Positions 1-5,265 of a stretch of DNA of 5,266 nt are shown one piece after another. Position 1 is the first letter of the stretch; each line of letters starts with the position of its first letter. The stretch is taken from contig DMHA01000196.1 in the NCBI GenBank assembly GCA_003449615.1, positions 1 through 5,266 of the forward strand, given 5' to 3'. Origin of the DNA: Flavobacterium sp. Lineage in GTDB: Bacteria > Bacteroidota > Bacteroidia > Flavobacteriales > Flavobacteriaceae. A model generated the notes under the pieces. That model was not told where the DNA came from. It saw nothing but the letters and a program-made list of their open reading frames with translations, and searched no databases. The translations under genes and the position numbers were made by a program.

Positions 1-596
1 CCGGGATAATTTTTGGCAATAAAGCCATCAACAAATGGTGTATGTACTCGTGCTGGCGAAATGGAATTGCATCGAATATTTTCGCTCATATAATCTCTCG
101 CCACCGACAAAGTCATTGCCATTACTGCACCTTTTGCAGTGGAATAAGCAAATCGATCTGGAATTCCAACCCAAGCTGCAATCGAAGCCATATTGACAAT
201 GACCCCACCATTGGATTTTCGCAATTGTGGAATGGCTGCAAACAAGCAGTTGTAAACACCTTTGACGTTTACATTCATAATGCGATCGAAATCAGCTTCG
301 GGAGTGGTATCCACTTTACCAACGTGGGCAATTCCTGCATTGTTTACTAAAATATCAATGGCACCAATTTTTTCAAAAACGGCAACCACTGCTTCGTGAT
401 TGGCTACATTGCAAGCGTGTGAAACTACTTTTCCACCATTGGTTTTAATTTCGTTAACGGCTTCTTGGGCACTTTCTTCGGTTAGTTCAATGAGGTGAAC
501 TTCAGCTCCTTGTTTGGCAAACAAAAGGGAAATGGCTTTGCCTATTCCGCTACCGCCACCTGTAATTACTGCTTTTTTATTTTGTAATGAGAACAT
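1..596 (-). CDS. Short-chain dehydrogenase/reductase (SDR), C-terminus cut by window edge; possible 2-keto-3-deoxy-L-fuconate dehydrogenase
   Basis: Classical SDR oxidoreductase, cytosolic and NAD(P)-dependent. The ATG is at 596-594 and 198 codons are open to the left edge; about 50 residues are probably missing compared with the usual 250. Visible motifs are the glycine-rich nucleotide loop TGGGSGIG (residues 12-19), NNAG (85-88), the structural Asn N110, catalytic S138 and YxxxK (Y151, K155). E37 at the end of the second beta strand suggests NAD rather than NADP. R148, three residues before the catalytic Tyr, is in the position of an arginine that, as I recall, contacts the substrate carboxylate in DHRS6/BDH2-type SDRs, so a sugar-acid substrate fits. 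It lies downstream of a UxaA-family dehydratase and a FucP permease, which suggests oxidation of the 2-keto-3-deoxy acid the dehydratase makes. SDR membership is certain; the substrate is inference. A gluconate or generic 3-oxoacyl-type SDR role cannot be excluded. Confidence 0.95.
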   Translation of the reverse strand, partial: MFSLQNKKAVITGGGSGIGKAISLLFAKQGAEVHLIELTEESAQEAVNEIKTNGGKVVSHACNVANHEAVVAVFEKIGAIDILVNNAGIAHVGKVDTTPEADFDRIMNVNVKGVYNCLFAAIPQLRKSNGGVIVNMASIAAWVGIPDRFAYSTAKGAVMAMTLSVARDYMSENIRCNSISPARVHTPFVDGFIAKNYP

Positions 597-602
597 ATTT
601 TG

Positions 603-630
603 TTGTTTATTGTTTGTTGTTTGTTGTTTG
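603..630. repeat. Four tandem 7-bp repeats (TTGTTTA/TTGTTTG) in the SDR leader
   Basis: One TTGTTTA copy followed by three perfect TTGTTTG copies, in register, on the plus strand. On the coding (minus) strand this is a CAAACAA-type array that ends only 6 bases before the SDR ATG, so it would be in the 5' untranslated region and unstructured. Seven-bp arrays can slip in copy number during replication. Confidence 0.85.
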
Positions 631-707
631 CTTTAGATTGTTTATGTTTATTATCAATGGTTTGTTTTTTAATGTTGTTGGTTTAAAGCTTGTGGATACG
701 ATGTAAA

Positions 708-730
708 AGTTATAGCGGTACTTTATAACT
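708..730 (-). terminator. Short AT-rich inverted repeat after the dehydratase gene, weak terminator candidate
   Basis: The arms AGTTATA (708-714) and TATAACT (724-730) are perfect 7-bp inverted repeats around a 9-base loop. On the minus strand the hairpin is followed by TTTT. The stem contains one G-C pair per arm and would be weak, so attenuation between the dehydratase and SDR genes is only a possibility. Confidence 0.2.
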
Positions 731-741
731 ATACCTCAAAA

Positions 742-780
742 CCCATAACTCATCACCCATAACTCATAACTCATAACTCT
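742..780. repeat. AACTCAT heptamer repeat block next to the dehydratase stop codon
   Basis: A 12-bp unit CCCATAACTCAT occurs at 742-753 and 756-767, followed by a further AACTCAT (768-774) and a degenerate copy running into the stop codon of the dehydratase (780-782). Read on the coding strand this is a series of GAGTTATG units directly after the stop. I recall similar arrays as frequent intergenic sequence in flavobacteria, but I cannot check this here. Confidence 0.8.
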
Positions 781-2435
781 TATAAAGATACCCCTCGTTT
801 CCAAGGAATAAAATCGTCTTGATTTAACTGAACCGCTTTTGGAATGATTTCGCCACTTGCGGCTTTGATGCAATAATCCAAAATAGCTTCGCCCATTTCC
901 TCGATGGTTTTTTCGCCACTAATTACCGGACCGCAATCAATGTCGATGATGTCTTTCATTTTGGTAGCCAAAATCGAATTGGTAGCCACTTTAATCACTG
1001 GGCAAACTGGGTTTCCTGTAGGTGTCCCCAAACCAGTTGTAAATAAAATTAAAGTCGCTCCAGCTGCGGCTTTTCCTGTAGTTGCTTCTACATCATTTCC
1101 GGGAGTGCAAACCAAACTCAAACCTGCTTTTGTTACTGGTTCTGTATAGTCTAATACATCAACAACTGGCGAAGTTCCGCCTTTTTTGGCAGCGCCCGCA
1201 CTTTTTATCGCATCGGTAATTAATCCGTCTTTGATGTTTCCAGGAGAAGGATTCATGTGAAATCCCGAACCTACTTTGTGCGCCAAATCATCATAAGAAC
1301 GCATTAAATATATAAATTTTTCTGCTGATTCTTCCGTTTCACAGCGATCAATTAAGTTTTGTTCTACACCACACAATTCAGGAAATTCTGCCAATAAAAT
1401 TTTTCCGCCTAAAGCCACTACCAAATCGGCAGTATAACCCACAGCAGGATTGGCAGAAACGCCACTAAAACCGTCGCTGCCTCCGCATTTTACACCAATA
1501 CACAATTGGCTTAATGGTTGTGGCGTTCTTTCTAATTTGTTGATTTCAATGAGTCCTTCAAATGTTTTTTTGATGGCATTTGCAACCAATTGTTCCTCAC
1601 TTTGAGCGGTTTGTTGTTCAAAAGTATAAATAGGTTTATCGAATAATGGGTTTTGCTTTTTCACATCATTCACAAAATCTTGGACTTGCAAATGTTGACA
1701 ACCCAGACTTAACAAGGTAATACCAGCCACATTCGGATGGTTTGCATAAGAGGCTAATAAAGCACTTAGCGTTGCAGAATCTTGGCGTGTACCGCCGCAG
1801 CCCCCTTGATGATTGAGGAATTTGATGCCATCCACATTTTTAAAAATCCGATTGGCTTTGGCTGTTGGCAACAAATCAAGAGCCACATTTTCGATATCCA
1901 ATCCTTTTTTATAGGCTTCCAAAAGTTGGTGGGTGTACTGTGTATATTTATCGCTAACCGAATAACCCAATTCATTGTGCAAGGCTTCTTTTATGACGTC
2001 AAGATTTCGGTTTTCGCAAAAAACAGTAGGAATAAAAAGCCAATAATTGGCAGTTCCTACACGACCATCTTTTCGTTTGTACCCATTAAAAGTGCTGTTT
2101 TTATATTTAGAAATATCAGGAGCTTGCCATTTGTAATCAAACGGACGATAAGCGAAAGGTTCTGCGGCGTGCTTCAAATTTTCGGTTGTCATTAAACTTC
2201 CTTTGGCAACATCAGATTGTACTTTTCCAACCAAAACACCGTACATAAAAATTTCATCTCCAAATTGAAAATCAGACATATAAAACTTATGTTTTGCCTT
2301 GATAGTATCTTGCATTACGAAAGATTCATTCTCAAAAACTACTGTTTTTCCTTTTTCTAAATCGGTTAAAGCAACCAAGACATTGTCGTTTGGATGCAAT
2401 TGAACTACTGTTTTTTTTAATTCGTTTTGTGACAT
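780..2435 (-). CDS. uxaA: UxaA-family sugar-acid dehydratase (altronate dehydratase-like)
   Basis: A cytosolic dehydratase of the UxaA/GarD family, which removes water from C2-C3 of aldonic or aldaric acids to give 2-keto-3-deoxy acids and typically needs Fe2+. The 551-residue protein has the family order: an N-terminal SAF domain (about residues 10-95, with the conserved KHKF at 48-51, H49 a likely metal ligand), a linker, then GYKRKDGRVGT (118-128), a Gly/Cys segment QGGCGGT (210-216), KCGGSDGFSG (316-325), SPGN (397-400), KGGTSPVVDVLDY (418-430) and TPGND (444-448). It is longer than E. coli UxaA (about 495). I chose the ATG at 2435 because its N-terminus aligns with the UxaA start and it lies 16 bp after the permease stop; an in-frame ATG at 2486 would overlap the permease by 35 bp. 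No Shine-Dalgarno site, only an A-rich leader. Beside a FucP permease, L-fuconate is a likelier substrate than D-altronate, so the symbol denotes the family only. Confidence 0.93.
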   Translation of the reverse strand: MSQNELKKTVVQLHPNDNVLVALTDLEKGKTVVFENESFVMQDTIKAKHKFYMSDFQFGDEIFMYGVLVGKVQSDVAKGSLMTTENLKHAAEPFAYRPFDYKWQAPDISKYKNSTFNGYKRKDGRVGTANYWLFIPTVFCENRNLDVIKEALHNELGYSVSDKYTQYTHQLLEAYKKGLDIENVALDLLPTAKANRIFKNVDGIKFLNHQGGCGGTRQDSATLSALLASYANHPNVAGITLLSLGCQHLQVQDFVNDVKKQNPLFDKPIYTFEQQTAQSEEQLVANAIKKTFEGLIEINKLERTPQPLSQLCIGVKCGGSDGFSGVSANPAVGYTADLVVALGGKILLAEFPELCGVEQNLIDRCETEESAEKFIYLMRSYDDLAHKVGSGFHMNPSPGNIKDGLITDAIKSAGAAKKGGTSPVVDVLDYTEPVTKAGLSLVCTPGNDVEATTGKAAAGATLILFTTGLGTPTGNPVCPVIKVATNSILATKMKDIIDIDCGPVISGEKTIEEMGEAILDYCIKAASGEIIPKAVQLNQDDFIPWKRGVSL

Positions 2436-2451
2436 TTTTTTAATCTTTGAA

Positions 2452-3741
2452 TTAGGCGTGGTCTGTTTTGTGTATGTTGAATGCAAATAATAAAATGACT
2501 AAAAAGCAAACCAACGGAACGATATATCCATATTGAATACTGGCCGTTTGATCTGATATTATTCCCAATATAGGAGGCAAAAATGCGCCGCCGACAATAG
2601 ACATTACTATTAAGGATGAGCCAATTTTGGTATTGTGTCCCAAACCATCTATTCCCATCGAGAAGATTGTTGGAAACATAATACTCATAAAAAAAGCAAT
2701 GGCTATTAAGGAGTAAACTACAATAATACCTGTTCCTGTAATGGCAATTATTGTAAGTACAATATTAATAATGGTGTAGCTAATTAATAATTTTCGTGGA
2801 TGAATATATTGCATCAAAAACGTTCCAAAAAAACGACCCAACATAAACGCCAGTCCAAAAAAGCCTAAATAAATAGATGCTGAACGTTCATCAATTCCTG
2901 ATGAAGTGGTAGCCATTTTGATAAAAAAACTACCCACACAGACTTGAGCTCCGACATAAAAAAACTGTGCTAAAATTCCCCATCGCAAACGCATTGATTT
3001 TAGTGCACCACTGAAACTAGCCCCATCTTCGCCCTCGACATCTTCATCCTTTACATCGGGCATATTAGTAAAATAAAAGATTACGGCAACTGCTAAAATA
3101 ATCAATCCCAGAATTAGATAAGGCATTTTCACACTTTCAGCTTCTGAAACCAAATAGGCGTGTTTGATAGCTGGAGCCATTGCCTCGATTTGAACTTGAG
3201 TATAATTGTTATCAGATAATATCATTGGTCCAATATAAGCTGGTGCAATAAAAGCCGCCAAACCATTGAATGATTGTGAGAAATTCAGTCTTTTGGTTGC
3301 CGATTCTGCGGGACCTAATATGGTAACGTAAGGATTTGCGGCTGTTTCCAAAAAAGTAAGGCCACACGCAATGATGAATAAAGCTCCCAAAAAATAAATG
3401 TATTGCAGTGAATTTGCCGCGGGAACAAAGAGTATCGAACCCGTTCCAAACAGCAATAATCCTATCAAAATTCCAGATTTATAACCATATTTTCTCATAA
3501 TGTAGCCAGCAGGCAATGCCATCACAAAATAGGCAATAAACACTGATGAATCAACCAAAGAAGATTGTAAATCGCTTAGATTAAATGCTTTACGCAAATG
3601 CGGAATTAAAATTGGATCTAAATTATGGACAAACCCCCAGAAAAAGAACAAACTAGTGACTAAAATAAATGGAAACAGCCAGTTTTTAGTTTCATTAACA
3701 ACATTTTTATTTTGTGAAATCGATTGAGGAGCTGACGCCAT
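2452..3741 (-). CDS. fucP: Sugar:H+ symporter of the major facilitator superfamily, FucP (L-fucose permease) family
   Basis: An inner-membrane permease of 429 residues with about 12 hydrophobic segments (roughly residues 22-40, 64-84, 89-107, 113-135, 155-176, 206-226, then 253-424 in six more) and a charged acidic cytoplasmic loop (about 229-240) between the two six-helix halves. Family signatures: LETAANPYVTILGP (131-144), whose E132 aligns with E. coli FucP E135 needed for proton coupling; RLNFSQSFN (151-159); LAQFFYVGAQ (257-266); MSIMFPTIFSMGI (352-364). The other key acid of E. coli FucP, D46, aligns with P43 here, and an Asp sits one residue earlier (D42), so proton coupling may be rearranged. 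The length is close to the E. coli protein (438). It is first in the leftward operon, with the dehydratase 16 bp downstream, and faces the AraC regulator. L-fucose is the best guess, but relatives in Bacteroidetes also carry glucose, galactose and other sugars. Confidence 0.93.
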   Translation of the reverse strand: MASAPQSISQNKNVVNETKNWLFPFILVTSLFFFWGFVHNLDPILIPHLRKAFNLSDLQSSLVDSSVFIAYFVMALPAGYIMRKYGYKSGILIGLLLFGTGSILFVPAANSLQYIYFLGALFIIACGLTFLETAANPYVTILGPAESATKRLNFSQSFNGLAAFIAPAYIGPMILSDNNYTQVQIEAMAPAIKHAYLVSEAESVKMPYLILGLIILAVAVIFYFTNMPDVKDEDVEGEDGASFSGALKSMRLRWGILAQFFYVGAQVCVGSFFIKMATTSSGIDERSASIYLGFFGLAFMLGRFFGTFLMQYIHPRKLLISYTIINIVLTIIAITGTGIIVVYSLIAIAFFMSIMFPTIFSMGIDGLGHNTKIGSSLIVMSIVGGAFLPPILGIISDQTASIQYGYIVPLVCFLVILLFAFNIHKTDHA

Positions 3742-3777
3742 ACTTATTTTAATTAAATTAATGCTCTTTTGAATTTG

Positions 3778-3785
3778 GAAAGATA
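3778..3785 (-). promoter_or_regulatory. Candidate -7 box for the fucP operon
   Basis: TATCTTTC on the minus strand matches TAnnTTTG at 7 of 8 positions and ends 36 bases before the fucP ATG, a normal leader length. No TTTG at the expected upstream distance supports it; the nearest upstream TTG is 26 bases away. Confidence 0.25.
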
Positions 3786-3838
3786 GAATGACTGAACTAC
3801 ATTTATTAATTCAATATTATCCTTGTTTAATTATTATT

Positions 3839-3846
3839 TATCTTTG
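3839..3846 (+). promoter_or_regulatory. Candidate -7 box for the AraC-family regulator, within an inverted repeat
   Basis: TATCTTTG is a perfect match to the Bacteroidetes TAnnTTTG element, but it ends only 9 bases before the chosen ATG (3856), which would give a nearly leaderless mRNA, and no TTTG lies at the right distance upstream. It sits inside the inverted repeat TTTATC-TTT-GATAAA (3837-3851), so a protein bound there would block both this element and ribosome access. Confidence 0.25.
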
Positions 3847-3855
3847 ATAAAAAAA

Positions 3856-4722
3856 ATGAAAATTGAAAAAACCAAAATAACTTCATTCCAAAACAGCTCT
3901 CTTTCTGTCATTTCACGTGAAGAATCTTTTTTTCAAGCGCCTTTTCATTCGCACCCTGAACTCGAATTGGTCTATGTTAAAGAAAGTTATGGCAAACGAA
4001 TTGTTGGAAATTCAGTCGAGCCATTTGTAGCCGGCGATATGGTTTTTTTGGGCTCAGACATTCCACACGTATGGCTCAATGACGAGATTTATTATCAAAA
4101 CAATGACGCTTTAAAGGCAAAAGCGATAGTAGTGTATTTTAATAAAGAAATCTTTGGCCCTACTTTTTATGAATTGAAAGAAACTCAAAAGATAAATTCC
4201 TTCTTTAACCAAGCCGTTCGAGGGGTAGTAATTAGTGGCGAAACAAACCAATTAATTGCAAAAAAATTAGAAAAATTAGTTCACAAAAAGGATTTTGAAG
4301 TGATGGCAGGGCTTTTCAAGATTTTAGCAATATTATCCGAAAGTTCAGACACTACCTTTATTAATAACGAATATTACAACCCTATTAATGAACACAGCAA
4401 AAAAGATAGACTTTCGGACGTTTTCGAGTATTTGAACAAAAATTACAGAGATGAAATTTCGCTGATTAAAATTGCCGAAATTGCCCATCTTACTCCGACT
4501 TCTTTTTGTAGAATGTTTAAACTCAAAACAAAGAAAAGTTTTGTGGAATATCTAAATGAGATTCGGGTTTCTAATGCCTGCAAATTACTGATTGAAACCG
4601 ATATGGGAATTTCGGAAATAGCTTACGAATGTGGCTACAAAACAGCTTCCAATTTTAATCAACTATTCAAAAAATTTACTGAAACTACTCCGACAGAATA
4701 CCGTAGAAAGGCAAATTTATAG
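3856..4722 (+). CDS. AraC-family transcriptional regulator with N-terminal cupin sensor domain
   Basis: A cytosolic DNA-binding regulator of 288 residues, the usual size for the family. The N-terminal half (about 15-125) is a cupin sugar-sensing domain with FHSHPELELVYV (30-41), a metal-type HxHxxxxE pattern, and the second cupin motif GDMVFLGSDIPHVW (60-73). The C-terminal part (about 185-285) holds two helix-turn-helix units: the first around residues 201-222 (ISLIKIAEIA...), the second around 251-273 with IAYECGY and SNFNQLFKKF, followed by the typical TPTEYRR ending (278-284). I took the ATG at 3856; the frame is open from a TTG at 3823, but that would add an unconserved 11 residues. It is divergent from the fucP operon and probably activates it when the imported sugar or a catabolite binds, and may control its own gene. 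The ligand is unknown. Plus-strand transcription probably ends at the hairpin near 4754-4782. Confidence 0.93.
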   Translation: MKIEKTKITSFQNSSLSVISREESFFQAPFHSHPELELVYVKESYGKRIVGNSVEPFVAGDMVFLGSDIPHVWLNDEIYYQNNDALKAKAIVVYFNKEIFGPTFYELKETQKINSFFNQAVRGVVISGETNQLIAKKLEKLVHKKDFEVMAGLFKILAILSESSDTTFINNEYYNPINEHSKKDRLSDVFEYLNKNYRDEISLIKIAEIAHLTPTSFCRMFKLKTKKSFVEYLNEIRVSNACKLLIETDMGISEIAYECGYKTASNFNQLFKKFTETTPTEYRRKANL

Positions 4723-4753
4723 TAAACCAAATTGTAATAAAGAAAAGTCTATT

Positions 4754-4782
4754 AAAAAGGGTGCACGACAAATTGCACTTTT
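4754..4782 (+). terminator. Weak Rho-independent terminator candidate after araC
   Basis: The stem GTGCA (4761-4765) / TGCAC (4774-4778) has an 8-base loop and is flanked by A5 on the left and T4 on the right, which can extend the pairing past two bulged G. It starts about 30 bases after the araC stop. The short stem and short T-run make it weak. The left arm and loop are also one arm of the longer inverted repeat pair, so it may simply be part of that element. Confidence 0.35.
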
Positions 4783-4788
4783 AAAGTC

Positions 4789-4808
4789 CCAACGGTTGAA
4801 ACCATTGG
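4789..4808. repeat. Imperfect 20-bp palindrome
   Basis: CCAACGGTT and AACCATTGG-type arms pair with one C/A mismatch around a small loop, giving CCAA/TTGG and GGTT/AACC stems. It is followed by GGTTATGGTTTTTG, so it may form a hairpin with a T-run in the plus direction and act as a second terminator. I recall similar sequences scattered between flavobacterial genes, which I cannot confirm here. Confidence 0.5.
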
Positions 4809-4848
4809 TTATGGTTTTTGACATTTTAATTTCATCATCATTGCCCAC

Positions 4849-4866
4849 TCCCGAAAGCTTTCGGGA
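4849..4866. repeat. 18-bp perfect palindrome TCCCGAAAGCTTTCGGGA
   Basis: Every base pairs with its mirror, centred between 4857 and 4858, with a HindIII-type AAGCTT core. It is GC-richer than its surroundings. A perfect palindrome this long is unlikely by chance in a 5-kb window. Similar CCCGA...TCGGG palindromes are, from memory, frequent in flavobacterial intergenic regions. A role as protein-binding site, hairpin or dispersed repeat is possible. Confidence 0.85.
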
Positions 4867-5130
4867 TCGACCGTGGGGTAATAAATTTCAATAACATTAG
4901 GATTATAGTTTTTATTTGATAAATGCAATTTGTCGTTCACCCCATTTGGAGATAGATTCAGGTATTTACAGGTGCCCCCCATTATATAAAATTTAAAATT
5001 GCTCAAAGTCAGAAGATTTTTACTTCGTAAGTTAACTTTTCGTGTGCACAATTTTTCACAAGAACATTTCTTCTAGTAGGAAGGATTGGTTTTGAATATT
5101 TCTCGGGTGGATTTCATAATCAATGGCAAT

Positions 5131-5169
5131 ATCAATTTCAATAATCAATTTCGATAATCAATTTCAATA
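5131..5169. repeat. Three tandem copies of a 13-bp unit (ATCAATTTC[A/G]ATA)
   Basis: Copies at 5131-5143, 5144-5156 and 5157-5169; the first and third are identical and the second differs by one G. The period is not a multiple of three and no open frame uses it, so it is non-coding. A degenerate partial copy may precede it (5117-5130). Confidence 0.85.
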
Positions 5170-5228
5170 ATTGAGATTCAATTTAAATATCATCAAATAA
5201 ACTGTTTTACTGTGGTTTCGTTCAACAC

Positions 5229-5265
5229 GAGTTTCATTGTTGGTGCTTCGCACCCAACGAAACTC
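5229..5265. repeat. Long hairpin at the right edge
   Basis: GAGTTTC (5229-5235) pairs with GAAACTC (5259-5265), then GTT/AAC and GGTGC/GCACC close on a TTC loop, giving 15 base pairs with a 3-base bulge on the left arm and one bulged C on the right. The window ends one base later, so I cannot see whether a T-run follows. It may end a gene arriving from the right or be a dispersed repeat. Confidence 0.6.

Larger units (their letters stand above)
597..779. other. Repeat-rich gap between dehydratase and SDR genes
   Basis: This 183-bp stretch has no gene. Read leftward it runs from the dehydratase stop codon to the SDR start. It holds a block of AACTCAT heptamers beside the dehydratase stop, a short inverted repeat (708-730), a unique segment, and a block of TTGTTTG heptamers that forms the A/C-rich leader of the SDR. 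I see no clear promoter consensus or strong terminator, so the SDR may be read from the upstream fucP promoter, but the gap is long enough to hold its own promoter. Confidence 0.7.
3742..3855. promoter_or_regulatory. Divergent control region between fucP and the AraC regulator
   Basis: This 114-bp AT-rich gap is the only place for both promoters. Bacteroidetes promoters usually have a TAnnTTTG box near -7. A perfect match, TATCTTTG, lies at 3839-3846 facing araC, and a 7/8 match, TATCTTTC, lies at 3785-3778 facing fucP; neither has a well-spaced TTTG at -33. A 7-bp inverted repeat TTGAATT (3769-3775) / AATTCAA (3808-3814) and a 6-bp one, TTTATC (3837-3842) / GATAAA (3846-3851), could be operator half-sites. 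The region's role is secure; the individual sites are guesses. Confidence 0.55.
4758..4943. repeat. Pair of near-identical inverted 20-bp arms around a palindromic core
   Basis: The 20 bases at 4758-4777 and the reverse complement of 4924-4943 agree at 18 positions; both contain the uninterrupted block ACGACAAATTGCA. They bound a 146-bp interior that holds the 18-bp perfect palindrome close to its centre. No transposase gene and no obvious target-site duplication is visible. This may be a decayed non-autonomous element or two copies of a dispersed palindromic repeat. Confidence 0.55.

Noticed and set aside
42..350. 102-codon open frame on the plus strand at the left end
   Set aside because: It is the complement of the SDR coding region, which carries all SDR motifs without interruption.
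603..780. CRISPR-like repeats
   Set aside because: The units are 7 bp, directly adjacent and without unique spacers, so they are simple tandem repeats.
1782..2195. 137-codon open frame on the plus strand
   Set aside because: It lies wholly opposite the dehydratase gene, whose family motifs are clear; the plus-strand product has no recognisable domain. The same holds for the frame at 904-1149.
2436..2486. Upstream in-frame ATG adding 17 residues to the dehydratase
   Set aside because: It would overlap the permease by 35 bp, and the added residues (MHSTYTKQ...) have no counterpart in UxaA proteins; the ATG at 2435 aligns with the family start.
3823..3855. TTG start for the AraC regulator
   Set aside because: The ATG at 3856 has an A-rich leader and gives the usual family length; the extra residues look like translated promoter DNA.
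4631..4894. 87-codon plus-strand frame overlapping the araC end
   Set aside because: It shares DNA with the conserved second helix-turn-helix of the regulator in another frame and then runs through the palindromic repeats.
4809..5051. 80-codon open frame on the minus strand after araC
   Set aside because: It begins with TTG, has no A-rich leader, runs through the perfect palindrome and one inverted-repeat arm, and resembles no family I know. The shorter version from the ATG at 4982 (57 codons) starts inside a C/G run. Both look like chance frames in repeat DNA.
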